A stretch of DNA of 64,000 nt, taken from Janthinobacterium rivuli. GTDB lineage: Bacteria; Pseudomonadota; Gammaproteobacteria; Burkholderiales; Burkholderiaceae_D. This document shows, one piece after another, positions 48,779 to 57,687 of this stretch. The number at the start of each line of letters is the position of its first letter. The first letter of the stretch is position 1. The notes beneath the pieces were generated by a model. The model worked only from the letters and a program-made list of their open reading frames with translations, searched no databases and was not told the DNA's origin. A program made the translations under genes and the position numbers. The stretch lies in contig NZ_WFLJ01000013.1 of assembly GCF_009208735.1 (NCBI RefSeq), positions 62,001 through 126,000 of the forward strand, in the 5' to 3' direction.

Positions 48779-50437
48779 TTACCCGCGCCCCGCCTCACGC
48801 ACATAAGCGATGGCAAACGATTCGTATGGCTGCAGGCTGAGGTGGTCGGTCCAGCTGTCACGCTGGGCATAGTTGCTGATCAAGCCTTGCCCGGCAATGC
48901 CGTGCAGCGTTGCCGGCAGGTCCAGTTCGACGTGTTCGCCAGAGAAATTGTTGACGACAACCAGCTGTTGGCTACCCAGGCTGCGCCGGTAGGCGAATAC
49001 CTGCGGGTGCCGCTCCAGCAACGGCAGGTATTGTCCGTAGACCATGACGTCCCAGTGCTTGCGCAGTGCGATCAGTTTCTGGTAGTGGAAGAAGACCGAA
49101 TCGGCCTGTTCCAGCGCGGCCGCGACGTTGATCTCGCGGTAGTTTGGATTCAGCTTGAGCCATGGCGTGCCAGTACTGAAGCCGGCGTTGTGTGTGCTGT
49201 TCCACTGCATCGGGGTGCGTGCATTGTCCCGCCCGTTGGCGTGGATACCAGCCATCATCGTCTCCGGTGACACACCGGCGGCCGTGCGTTCGTGGTAGAG
49301 GTTGAGCGATTCGATGTCGCGATAGTCGTCGATGGATTCGAAACGGACATTGGTCATGCCTATTTCCTCGCCTTGATAGACGTAGGGGGTGCCCTTGAGA
49401 AAATGTAGCGCGGTGGCCAGCATCTTGGCCGACTCGACCCGGTAACGGCCGGGGTCGCCATATTTGGATACGGCGCGCGGCAGGTCGTGGTTGTTCCAGA
49501 ACAGCGAATTCCAGCCGGCATCGGCCAGCTCGGTCTGCCACTTGCCGATGATCTGCTTGAATGCGATCAGATCGAACGGCCGCGGCTTCCACTTTCCCTC
49601 CTTGGCATCGTGGGTCATGGTGATGTGTTCAAACTGGAAGACCATCGACAGCTCCTGGCGCGCCGGGTCGGAATACAGCTTGGCGGTCTCCGGGGTGGCG
49701 CTCCACGTCTCGCCCACCGACAATACATCGCGTGCGGCCAAGGTCGCTTGGTGCATGTGCTGCAGCAGCGGGTGCAGTCGTGCGCCGTTGGCGATGATCT
49801 GCTGGTCGACCTGTTTGCCGATGAGATCGATCACATCCATGCGGAAGCCGCCGATGCCCTTGTCCAGCCACCAGTTCATCATGCGATGCACCTCTTCCTG
49901 CACCTGGGGATTTTCCCAGTTCAGGTCCGGCTGTCGTTTCGAGAACAGATGGAAGTAATATTCACCGCTGGCGGCATCGTATTCCCATGCACTCCCGCCA
50001 AAAAATGAACGTTGCTGGTCGGGCGGGGAGCCATCGGCGCCTGCATTGCGCCAGATGTAGTAGTCACGGTAGGGGCTATCCCTGGATTTCTTTGCCTCGA
50101 CGAACCAGGCATGCTCGTCAGAGGTGTGGTTGACCACAAGATCCATCAGAATACGGATGTCGCGCTTGGCCGCCTCTGCGATCAACTGCTCCATCTCGGC
50201 CAATGTGCCGAATTCAGCGGCGATATCCTGATAGTCGGAAATGTCATAGCCGTTGTCGTCCATCGGCGACCGGTACACTGGCGACAGCCAGATCAGGTTG
50301 ATTCCCAGCTGTTGCAGGTAGTCCAGTCTGCCGATGATGCCGGCCAGATCACCGACCCCATCGTGATTGCTGTCTTGAAAACTACGTGGGTAGATCTGAT
50401 ACACGACGGCGTTATGCCACCATTTCTTATCCAACAT
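48779..50437 (-). CDS. GH13 alpha-glucosidase, probably oligo-1,6-glucosidase type
   Basis: This 552-residue cytoplasmic protein has the GH13 barrel with YQIYPRSFQDSN, LMDLVVNHTS, the nucleophile in GFRMDVID, the acid/base in SVGETW and the transition-state Asp in FWNNHDLPR. The Val directly after the nucleophile Asp is the residue linked to alpha-1,6 specificity in this subfamily (Thr or Ala for alpha-1,4). It should hydrolyse isomaltose-type or short alpha-glucosides. It has no transporter or regulator gene intact beside it; a LysR fragment lies upstream. Its composition is closer to 55% GC and it may have been acquired. Confidence 0.9.
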   Translation of the reverse strand: MLDKKWWHNAVVYQIYPRSFQDSNHDGVGDLAGIIGRLDYLQQLGINLIWLSPVYRSPMDDNGYDISDYQDIAAEFGTLAEMEQLIAEAAKRDIRILMDLVVNHTSDEHAWFVEAKKSRDSPYRDYYIWRNAGADGSPPDQQRSFFGGSAWEYDAASGEYYFHLFSKRQPDLNWENPQVQEEVHRMMNWWLDKGIGGFRMDVIDLIGKQVDQQIIANGARLHPLLQHMHQATLAARDVLSVGETWSATPETAKLYSDPARQELSMVFQFEHITMTHDAKEGKWKPRPFDLIAFKQIIGKWQTELADAGWNSLFWNNHDLPRAVSKYGDPGRYRVESAKMLATALHFLKGTPYVYQGEEIGMTNVRFESIDDYRDIESLNLYHERTAAGVSPETMMAGIHANGRDNARTPMQWNSTHNAGFSTGTPWLKLNPNYREINVAAALEQADSVFFHYQKLIALRKHWDVMVYGQYLPLLERHPQVFAYRRSLGSQQLVVVNNFSGEHVELDLPATLHGIAGQGLISNYAQRDSWTDHLSLQPYESFAIAYVREAGRG

Positions 50438-50638
50438 GATGATCTTTCTCGCTTATTGATTGGCGGCACTGTCTTGCAACGTGGCAAGGGGTCGCCAGGG
50501 GTAGGGCAGATTCGATCTCGGCGTTGGATCAGGCAGCCATGAGATCGCATACCAACAGTTTTGCAGCACACTCAGGCCCCAATCCGATCCATCAGTTTTT
50601 CAACTTTCAAGAAGCATGGATCAGGAGAGTCTTAGCTA

Positions 50639-50965
50639 TTGGTGGCAATTTTTTCAGTACCACCGCTACCCTACAGTATTTCCATAGGGTTGGTGCAGCA
50701 CATCGACCTGTGCGTGCGCAAGCACCTGGCAGACGGCTCGCCAGTGCGGATACTGAACGGCTGGTACCCGCCATTTCCGGGCTTCTACCTGTATGTGCCG
50801 TCGTGCGCACAGATGCCAGCCAAGTTACGTGCGCTGATGGATTTCCTGACTGAGCAACGGGAACAACTGGCGCGTGAGTCACGCGACGCCATTCAAACGG
50901 GGAAACGAAAGGGCAAGACGTCAGCCTTGAAAGGATTTTCGCTGTGTAGTACAGACAGTGTCTGA
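50639..50965 (+). pseudogene. LysR-type regulator, C-terminal remnant
   Basis: From about 50684 the frame reads IGLVQHIDLCVRKHLADGS, then NGWYPPFPGFYLYVPS and MPAKLRALMDFLTEQREQL. This is the end of a LysR substrate-binding domain. The N-terminal DNA-binding part is absent, and residues before 50684 do not continue the family. It is a truncated relic, probably left by rearrangement in this accessory stretch. Confidence 0.7.
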
Positions 50966-51242
50966 TTCCGGCTAGCTTGCCCGCCAACGCTCCGGCTCCC
51001 AATGCGCGGCCGCCGAATGCGGAGTAAGCTGACTGCCGCGTCCAGGGCGCCCTGGTCTTGGCGCAGGAACGCGCTTTCAATCGACGTCATCCTGGTTTGC
51101 ATCCTGGGGTATGCTGCCTAAACGTTGAGCTACCAGCATATCAAGGAATGCACGAGGAGCGCGGCGAATCGGTCGGCCATTTATCAATCAACCGGTACTG
51201 CAAGGCCTGATCTGGGTATTGCCACTTTTTACATTCCATAAC

Positions 51243-51974
51243 ATGATAATAAAATCCTTATTTAAACGTGATGCTGTGAACCCATCCATTGCATTCCGTC
51301 CTACCGTCAAAAAAATCGCAATGGTCGCCCGGTTCTTGCAGAAAACCGAGGCGCTTGGAAAGAACTGGTTTTTGTCGCAGGATACTAAAGAGAAGTCGTT
51401 TCTGTATCCGGTTTTCGACGCTTCGGGAGAGCTCACCACAGCGGCCGAAGCCTTACTTGAGACGGAGTTCAAGGGCGAGAAATTCCGATTTCTCAGCGCC
51501 TGGAATGGCGAACTAGGAGAGGGTGAGGGCGCGACTATGGCGCTTGGGTTTAGCGACAGTGACTGGCCCGCTTGGTCGTTTAAGATCAGCTACAAAGGCG
51601 TCGGGGCGAAACGGCTTGGCATACATGGAGTGAAAGAGCTACTGTCCATTATCGCGGGTTCCCTGCGGCCGGGATTGATTACGGTTGCACGTAACGATTA
51701 TTTTGAAAAACAAGTTTTCAAGGATCGTCCAGGTGTTGGCTGGATGTTGTACCTGCCGCGTGTACTGACGACCCAGCAAGTGCCAGAAGCCCGCGCCTTG
51801 GTACCCGTCATGGCGACGGGCGAGCAAGGTAAAGACAGGCAGATCGGCACCATCATCGTCAGTGTCACCGACGAGCCTTTCAATGATGAGAATCCTGAGC
51901 ACGTCAAGATCGCCAATGCCATTGAAATTCGTCTGGTCGATCAGGACTTGCTGCCTCGCTATGTCGATATTTGA
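51243..51974 (+). CDS. Imm52-family immunity protein (orphan)
   Basis: This 243-residue protein starts at MIIKSLFKRDA; an upstream ATG at 51219 adds eight residues. It has features I associate with Imm52: LGKNWFLSQDTKEKSFLYPVFD near the N-terminus, DRPGVGWMLYLPRVLT in the centre and PEHVKIANAIEIRLVDQDLLPRY at the end. Imm52 proteins neutralise toxins of polymorphic or type VI systems in the cytoplasm. No toxin gene is adjacent, so it is an orphan, as often found after transfer of immunity genes. The 277-bp gap before it has no recognised gene. Confidence 0.75.
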   Translation: MIIKSLFKRDAVNPSIAFRPTVKKIAMVARFLQKTEALGKNWFLSQDTKEKSFLYPVFDASGELTTAAEALLETEFKGEKFRFLSAWNGELGEGEGATMALGFSDSDWPAWSFKISYKGVGAKRLGIHGVKELLSIIAGSLRPGLITVARNDYFEKQVFKDRPGVGWMLYLPRVLTTQQVPEARALVPVMATGEQGKDRQIGTIIVSVTDEPFNDENPEHVKIANAIEIRLVDQDLLPRYVDI

Positions 51975-52173
51975 TGAAGGATAATTCACTTCGATGGTAC
52001 GAAAATATCCTGCCATGCAGGGGATAATCACTGTGTTCTCTTGCGTCCGCATCGTCAATCGCTCCAAACATCAAAGATGATGGGACCCGACAGTTGCTAT
52101 AAAGTATTTAAACCGTCACTTAGCAACCCCATTGACGATCGAAAGGGAATAATCACTCATTCGGCAGCGTCAG

Positions 52174-52707
52174 CTATGCCGTCTGCCCCAAGCTGGCCAG
52201 GCGGTCCAGGGTTTCTTGCGCATTCATGGATTTGGCCAGCGAGGCGGCGGTCATGCCGCGGCTGTCCACGGCATCGATGCGGGCGCCGTGTCGCAGCAGC
52301 AGGTCGAGGATGGCCAGGCGGTTGAACATGGCGGCCATCATCAAGGGGGTCTTGCCATCGGGACTGTTGCCTTCCACGTTGGCGCCGTGCCGGAGCAGCA
52401 GTTCGGCGATGTCCAGGTAACCCTTGTAGGCCACGCCGGCCAGCGGCGTCTGGCCCTGGTCGTTCGGGACGTTGGCGTCGGCGCCCGCTGCGAGCAGCAG
52501 GCGGGACGTTTCAAGGTGGCCATGGTAGCTGGCCAGCATGATCAGGCTGTCGCCTTTTTCGTTGCGAAAGTTCACTGGCACGCCCTGAGCCACCATGGCG
52601 CCCAGTTGCTGCGTATCGCCTTCGCGCACCAGGGCGAACAGGCCCTGGATGAATTCCAGCGTTTCCGCATCCATCGTCGCCGGGATTTTTCGTGCATCGG
52701 TGTTCAT
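52174..52707 (-). CDS. Ankyrin-repeat protein
   Basis: This 177-residue protein is four to five ankyrin repeats (GDSLIMLASYHGHLETSRLLLAAGADANVPND and GQTPLAGVAYKGYLDIAELLLRHGANVEGNS are textbook). It has no signal peptide. The family mediates protein-protein contacts; in proteobacteria single small ankyrin proteins are often near catalase or stress genes, but none is adjacent here. It is monocistronic. A partner cannot be named. Confidence 0.9.
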   Translation of the reverse strand: MNTDARKIPATMDAETLEFIQGLFALVREGDTQQLGAMVAQGVPVNFRNEKGDSLIMLASYHGHLETSRLLLAAGADANVPNDQGQTPLAGVAYKGYLDIAELLLRHGANVEGNSPDGKTPLMMAAMFNRLAILDLLLRHGARIDAVDSRGMTAASLAKSMNAQETLDRLASLGQTA

Positions 52708-52941
52708 CGTTTTCTTTCCGCGAAGGTGGGTTATGCCTGCAGTGTAAATGGATGTTGAAGCATTGGCCCGGAAGTTTCAATTGTACGATCCGGCTCCGCA
52801 TTTGAGGTAAGTGCGGCAAGTGCTCTGCTTGTAAATTTCCATTATTAAACTATATTGGAAAATGATGTGATTTTTATATTGTGTCAGTTATTCCAATTCG
52901 GAAATTTAATACTTCCAGAAATTCCAAAGGAGGGACGGGCC

Positions 52942-53310
52942 ATGAGTGCGATGTTAGAAAAGAAATCCTTGGATCAGCCGGACGAAGTCCGCCCATTCAA
53001 GGACGGAGCCGGCCGGATGGCTGTCTTTACGCTTGGCGAACAGACCATGGGGCGCGGCGAATTTGAGCCTGGCTGGCGCTGGAGTCTGCACGTAAAACCG
53101 ATTGCAGGAACCGATTCGTGCCAGGCAGCTCATACCGGCATGGTCCTTGAAGGACGGATGGTGGTAAGGATGAATGATGGCGCCGAAATGGAATATGGCC
53201 CGGGTGACGTCTTCTATATGCCACCAGGGCACGACGCCTGGGTGGTTGGAAACCAGCGTTGTGTACTGTTCGATGTAACAGGCGTCGCAAAGTATGCCAA
53301 ACCGCAATAA
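52942..53310 (+). CDS. Cupin-domain protein
   Basis: This 122-residue protein starts at MSAMLEKKSL with AGGAGGGAC upstream. It is a single cupin barrel: HVKPIAGTDSCQAAHTGMVLEGRM and GPGDVFYMPPGHDAWVVG hold the likely metal ligands (His in AAHTG and PPGH, Glu in LEGRM). Without other domains the activity, enzyme or sensor, cannot be told. The 234-bp upstream region is AT-rich and promoter-like. The MFS gene converges on it. Confidence 0.85.
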   Translation: MSAMLEKKSLDQPDEVRPFKDGAGRMAVFTLGEQTMGRGEFEPGWRWSLHVKPIAGTDSCQAAHTGMVLEGRMVVRMNDGAEMEYGPGDVFYMPPGHDAWVVGNQRCVLFDVTGVAKYAKPQ

Positions 53311-53340
53311 GCGGTGCCAGTGCATGTGCGAGACAGTCGC

Positions 53341-54540
53341 TTACGCGCCCGCCGCCAGCGCCTTTTGCCGCGCGGCCAGCGCCGCGCCGATGAAGAGGGC
53401 GATGGCCGAGGCGATCAAGCCACGTTCCAGTCCGGCGGGGCCGTCGGCGATCCAGCCGACGACGATGGGGCCGACGATCTGGCCCAGCGCGAATACCGTC
53501 GTGTAGGCGCTGATGCCGGCCGTCCAGGATTGCTGCGGCAGGTTATGCCGCACCAGGGCCGTGGTCGATGCCACGACCGACAGGAACACGGCGCCGAAGA
53601 CCAGGCCGGAGAAGAACACGACGGGGACAAAGCTCGTCAGCGCGGGCAGGATGGTCGCCGCGCCCAGCACGCCATTCAATATCGCCAGCGATTCGCCGCC
53701 CTTGTAGCGGTCCAGCATGCGCGCCCAGATGCGCGACGACGCCACCACCGCCAGGCCCAATACCGCGTAGAACACCGTGATCAAGGCGGGCGGCATGCCT
53801 TGCTGCTTGAGCAGGGCGATGACGAAGGTCATGTAGCCGATGTAGCCGACGCCGAACATGAAGTAGCCGGCCAGGCTGGGCAAAAAGTCGCGCCAGGCGA
53901 AGCGCCGCGGCGTGTCGACGGCGCGCGGCGCTTCGCCGATCGCTTTTGCCGGCAAGGCCATGATGGCGGTGGCGAGCAGGCAGGCGATGCCCAGTGCCAG
54001 CCAGGGCCACTGCCAGGCATGCGCGGCGCCGTGCGCCTGGGCGGACGCCAGCGCGGTCGGCACCAGCAGGGCCGACAGCGCGATGCCGAATCCCGTACCG
54101 CCGTAATACAGACCGATGTAGAAGCCGGCGCGCTGGCTGTGCATGGAACCGAGCCGCGCCGCCAGCACGCCGCCGGCGATGAAGATGAAGGCGCTGGCCA
54201 CGCCCGCGCACACGCGCTGCAGGAACAGGGTGGCCGTGTCGCTGACCAGGCCCGACATCAGCATGAAGATGCTGGCAAGCACGGAACCGATGATCAGCAG
54301 GCGCCACACGCCCAGGCGGCGCATCAGGGCCGGCGTGGCCAGGGCGCCGAGAAAATAGCCGAGTGCATTGAAGGTGTTCATGGCCCCGGCCAGCAGATAG
54401 GACCAGCCCAGGTCGGCGCGCATGGGCGGCAGCAGCAAGCCATAGGAAAAGCGCGACAGGCCAAGGGCGATGGCCGCGCCCAGCGAGAGCGCCAGCGCCG
54501 TGGTCAGCGGATGGGGCGGGGATTGATCGTGTGTCGGCAT
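53341..54540 (-). CDS. YbfB/YjiJ-family MFS transporter
   Basis: This 399-residue protein starts at MPTHDQSPPHP (a longer start at 54582 is possible). It has twelve predicted membrane helices, with GLSRFSYGLLLPPMRADLGWSYLLAGAMNTFNALGYFLGAL, the YbfB/YjiJ hallmark near the N-terminus. The family exports unknown compounds in the inner membrane. It is divergent from the CsgG-type lipoprotein operon and convergent with the cupin gene. No substrate can be inferred. Confidence 0.9.
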   Translation of the reverse strand: MPTHDQSPPHPLTTALALSLGAAIALGLSRFSYGLLLPPMRADLGWSYLLAGAMNTFNALGYFLGALATPALMRRLGVWRLLIIGSVLASIFMLMSGLVSDTATLFLQRVCAGVASAFIFIAGGVLAARLGSMHSQRAGFYIGLYYGGTGFGIALSALLVPTALASAQAHGAAHAWQWPWLALGIACLLATAIMALPAKAIGEAPRAVDTPRRFAWRDFLPSLAGYFMFGVGYIGYMTFVIALLKQQGMPPALITVFYAVLGLAVVASSRIWARMLDRYKGGESLAILNGVLGAATILPALTSFVPVVFFSGLVFGAVFLSVVASTTALVRHNLPQQSWTAGISAYTTVFALGQIVGPIVVGWIADGPAGLERGLIASAIALFIGAALAARQKALAAGA

Positions 54541-54834
54541 GGCCTTGAGGTCCATCCAGGTGAGGGGGGCAGTGGCGGACAAGGTTCTGTGGCCGGCAGT
54601 GGCATGCGGCGCTGACGGCGCACCGTTGCTTTTTTACTGCTAAGTTAATGAATCGGACCTGGGAAGTCAAGCAGGGCCGCGCCTGGACATGGTGCGTAAC
54701 AATGCAATCTTCGCCATCGTTACTTTTGGAGAGAATTGTGAGACATGCAATCTCATATAATTGCATTTGGGAAATTAACTTGCCAAAATTCAATTTGGCA
54801 GCTTGCTCCTGATCCTCCATATCTTAAGGGCACT

Positions 54835-55509
54835 ATGAACAAGAATACACCCGGCGCGTTGTTGATGGCAGCGCTGATTGGCGCGGCGTTGGCTGGCTGC
54901 GCTTCCGAATCCTCGCAAGCTTTGGCCGTCCCCACGGTTGCCAGCGCGGCCCGTCCCTACGTTGGACCACGCACCCTGATCGCTGTCGGCAAGTTCGACA
55001 ACCGCTCCAACTTCATGCGCGGCATCTTTTCCGACGGCGTCGACCGCCTGGGCAGCCAGTCGAAGACGATCCTGATCGCGCACCTGCAGACCTCCAACCG
55101 TTTCAATGTGCTCGACCGCGACAACATGGCGGAACTCAAGCAGGAAGCCGACTTCAAGAAACAGGGCCAGAATATCAAGGGCGCCGATTTCGTCGTCACG
55201 GGCGACGTGACTGAATTTGGCCGCAAGGAAGTGGGCGACAAGCAACTGTTCGGCATCATGGGCCGTGGCAAGACGCAAGTGGCCTACGCCAAGGTCACCT
55301 TGAACGTCGTCAATATCGCCACCTCGGAAGTCGTGTATTCGGCTGGCGGCGCCGGCGAATACAGCCTGTCGAACCGCGAAGTGCTGGGCTTTGGCGGCAC
55401 CGCCAGCTATGACGCCACCCTCAACGGCAAGGTGCTGGACCTGGCCATGCGCGAAGCGGTCGAGCGCCTGGTGGCTGGCGTCGAAGCGGGCGCATTGCGC
55501 AAACAATAA
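54835..55509 (+). CDS. CsgG/HfaB-family lipoprotein
   Basis: This 224-residue lipoprotein starts at MNKNTPGALL with lipobox LAGC (Cys near residue 22). The CsgG domain shows FDNRSNFMRG, HLQTSNRFNVLDRDNMAEL and GADFVVTGDVTEFGRK. CsgG proteins form outer-membrane secretion pores; the Neisseria-type homologue sits in a three-lipoprotein operon as here. The next two genes follow at 8 bp and by overlap. It may help assemble a periplasmic or surface complex; transport of a particular substrate is not shown. Confidence 0.9.
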   Translation: MNKNTPGALLMAALIGAALAGCASESSQALAVPTVASAARPYVGPRTLIAVGKFDNRSNFMRGIFSDGVDRLGSQSKTILIAHLQTSNRFNVLDRDNMAELKQEADFKKQGQNIKGADFVVTGDVTEFGRKEVGDKQLFGIMGRGKTQVAYAKVTLNVVNIATSEVVYSAGGAGEYSLSNREVLGFGGTASYDATLNGKVLDLAMREAVERLVAGVEAGALRKQ

Positions 55510-55517
55510 GGTATCCC

Positions 55518-55889
55518 ATGAAACAGACAATGATGAACAAGGGCGCAGCCCTGCTGGCGCTGCTCGCCTGTGCCGCCCTGACCGGTTGCGCCACGCAATC
55601 GAAGACCCTGTACCAATGGGAAGGCTATCAGCCGCAAGTGTACGAATACCTGAAGGGTGAAAGCCCGGAACAGCAGATGGCTGCCATGGAAAAAGACTTG
55701 CAAGTGATCGCTGCGAAAGGCAATCACGCGCCGCCGGGCTTCCACGCCCACCTGGGCATGCTGTACTCGATCGCCGGCAAGCCGGAGCAGGTCGCCGCAC
55801 AGTTCGAGGACGAGAAAAAACTGTTCCCGGAATCGACGCCGTACATGGACTTCCTGTTGGGTAAATTGAAAAAAGGCGAGAAATTATGA
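55518..55889 (+). CDS. DUF4810 lipoprotein
   Basis: This 123-residue lipoprotein has lipobox LTGC followed by TQSKTLYQWEGYQPQVYEYLKGE, the DUF4810 start, and then a TPR-like helical part (FHAHLGMLYSIAGKPEQVAAQFEDEKKLFPESTPYMDFLL). Function is unknown; it is invariably placed between the CsgG-type and GNA1162-type genes in neisserial and betaproteobacterial genomes as I recall them. Its stop overlaps the next start (ATGA), so the triad is translationally coupled. Confidence 0.88.
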   Translation: MKQTMMNKGAALLALLACAALTGCATQSKTLYQWEGYQPQVYEYLKGESPEQQMAAMEKDLQVIAAKGNHAPPGFHAHLGMLYSIAGKPEQVAAQFEDEKKLFPESTPYMDFLLGKLKKGEKL

Positions 55890-56548
55890 TGTCGCGCATG
55901 TTGAAAATGGCCCTGTGCCTGGGTCCCGCCATCTTCATGGTCGGTTGCGCCACCAAGCAGGCGGGCTACGATTACACGGCCTTCAAGGCCGCCAAGCCCC
56001 GTTCCATCGTGGTCTTGCCGCCGCTGAACAACTCGCCGGAAGTCAATGCCGGCAACAGCGTCTACGCGCAAGTGACGTATCCGCTGGCCGAGGCGGGCTA
56101 CTATGTGCTGCCGGTGGCCGTGGTCGGTGAAACCTTCAAGCAGAACGGCTTGACGAACGCGGCCGATATCCACGGCGTCGAGGCGAAAAAGCTCAACGAG
56201 ATCTTCGGCGCCGATGCGGGCCTGTACGTGACGATTTCCAAGTACGGCACGACCTACGCCGTGATCGACAGCGTGACGGTGGTCTCGGTCGATGCCAAAC
56301 TGGTCGACCTGAAGACGGGCGCCTTGCTGTGGCAGGGCGCGGCCAGCGCGTCCAGCAACGAAGGCAATAACAGCGGTGGCGGCGGCCTGGTCGGCATGCT
56401 GGTGACGGCGGCGGTCAAGCAGATCATCAACACCAGCACCGATGCCAGCCACCCGCTGGCTGGCACGGCGAATGCGCGCATGCTGTCGGCCGGTGTGCCG
56501 AATGGCTTGCTGTACGGTCCCCGTTCGGAACGCTACCTGGCGCAGTAA
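55886..56548 (+). CDS. GNA1162-like (DUF799) lipoprotein
   Basis: This 220-residue lipoprotein has lipobox MVGC and a DUF799 domain (RSIVVLPPLNNSPEVNAGNSVYAQVTYPLAEAGYYVLPVAVV, ADAGLYVTISKYGTTYAVI). The meningococcal homologue GNA1162 is an outer-membrane lipoprotein with a fold related to TolB/CsgG-associated domains. It ends the three-lipoprotein operon. Its 3' end overlaps the convergent flavoprotein gene by 16 bp. Confidence 0.9.
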   Translation: MMSRMLKMALCLGPAIFMVGCATKQAGYDYTAFKAAKPRSIVVLPPLNNSPEVNAGNSVYAQVTYPLAEAGYYVLPVAVVGETFKQNGLTNAADIHGVEAKKLNEIFGADAGLYVTISKYGTTYAVIDSVTVVSVDAKLVDLKTGALLWQGAASASSNEGNNSGGGGLVGMLVTAAVKQIINTSTDASHPLAGTANARMLSAGVPNGLLYGPRSERYLAQ

Positions 56549-57687
56549 ACGTTTGATGACGCCATGTCCGAGCCCTGCGCATTGCAGGGCTTGTCGCATG
56601 GCTGGCTGCGCCGGCGCCAGAACGGCGCCGCTGGCCAGCGCGTTTCCTGGCCATAGCAGTACGCCCGGTGGCGCTCGTACGCCGCGCCGATGGACGCCAG
56701 TTCCCCCCGGTAGTGTTGATAGGCCAGCAATTCTCCCCGCAGCGTGCGGTCGGCGGCCTCGGCGGCGGCCAGGCCCGTGTACAGGGCGTTGAAAATGCCT
56801 TGCGACGACAGCGGATCGAAGCTCAGGGCCGCATCGCCGACGGCGAACCAGCCTGGGCCGGCGCCGGCGTCCAGGCTGGCCGTATGGGCGGGCGTGGCCA
56901 GGGCGGGTGTATCGGCCGCGTAGCCTTGCTGTTCCAGCAATTCCCGCGTGGCCGGCAAGCGCCGCGCCGCCGCTTCCAGCCAGCCGGCATCGCGCAAGGC
57001 GTTGCTGTCGAGTAAGTCCGCATCCGTATGCAGGGCCAGCACGCGGCGCTGGCCGGGCAGGGGCGCGCTGTACCACCAGCCGTCTTCGCACGCCTCGATG
57101 TGGGCAAAGCCCCGCGCGGAGGACGCGCGATCCTGCCCGTATTGCCATACTGATACCAGCCGGTCGCCGCGCTGGCGCCGCGCTCCGATGCTGCGGGCCA
57201 GCCGGGCATTGCGTCCTGTGGCGTCGATGACGATGCGCGCCGCCGCGTCGCACGGACCGTGCTGCGTTGCCAGACGTACTTTCCAGCCGCCATCGTCCTG
57301 TGCGATGCCCACGATCTTGGCCGAGGCCAGCAGGGCGGCGCCGCGCCGGCGCGCTTCGTCGCGCAGCCACCGGTCGAAGGTGCCGCGCGCCAGGTGCCAG
57401 CCGTGCCCATCGGGATCGCTGAGGAAGTGGTGTTCCGTCCAGGCGCCATTCCACCAGGCGCGGTTGCCGTGGTAGGGCGCATGGCCCTGCCGCAGGAAGG
57501 CGTCCAGCAAGCCCATGTCCCGCAGCAGGCGCGCGGCGGCGGGCGGCAGCGATTCGCCGATGCGCGCCAGCGGCGTGGCCAGCCGGTCGACCAGCAAGAC
57601 CCGGTGCCGCCCCGCCAGGTTCAAGGCGGCCGTGGCGCCGGCCGGACCGGCGCCGACGATCAGCACGTCGGCCTGCAGCACGGTCAC
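56533..57687 (-). CDS. lodB: LodB-like FAD-dependent modifying enzyme
   Basis: This 384-residue flavoprotein has an N-terminal Rossmann FAD motif (VLIVGAGPAGATAALNLAG), the IGESLPP block, and C-terminal GDAALSFDPLSSQGIFNALYTGL as in the tryptophan-halogenase-like group that includes LodB. LodB is needed to form the cysteine tryptophylquinone cofactor in LodA. Its start overlaps the LodA stop (ATGA) and it directly follows it, matching the lod operon order, which is the main reason for this call over a halogenase. Confidence 0.85.
   Translation of the reverse strand: MTVLQADVLIVGAGPAGATAALNLAGRHRVLLVDRLATPLARIGESLPPAAARLLRDMGLLDAFLRQGHAPYHGNRAWWNGAWTEHHFLSDPDGHGWHLARGTFDRWLRDEARRRGAALLASAKIVGIAQDDGGWKVRLATQHGPCDAAARIVIDATGRNARLARSIGARRQRGDRLVSVWQYGQDRASSARGFAHIEACEDGWWYSAPLPGQRRVLALHTDADLLDSNALRDAGWLEAAARRLPATRELLEQQGYAADTPALATPAHTASLDAGAGPGWFAVGDAALSFDPLSSQGIFNALYTGLAAAEAADRTLRGELLAYQHYRGELASIGAAYERHRAYCYGQETRWPAAPFWRRRSQPCDKPCNAQGSDMASSNVYCAR

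Noticed and set aside
50893..51102. 69-codon minus-strand ORF in the gap before the Imm52 gene
   Set aside because: It overlaps the LysR remnant antisense and shows no domain or ribosome site.
53314..54615. 433-codon plus-strand frame opposite the MFS transporter
   Set aside because: It reads as Gln/Arg/Gly-rich low complexity and lies over a clear twelve-helix transporter.
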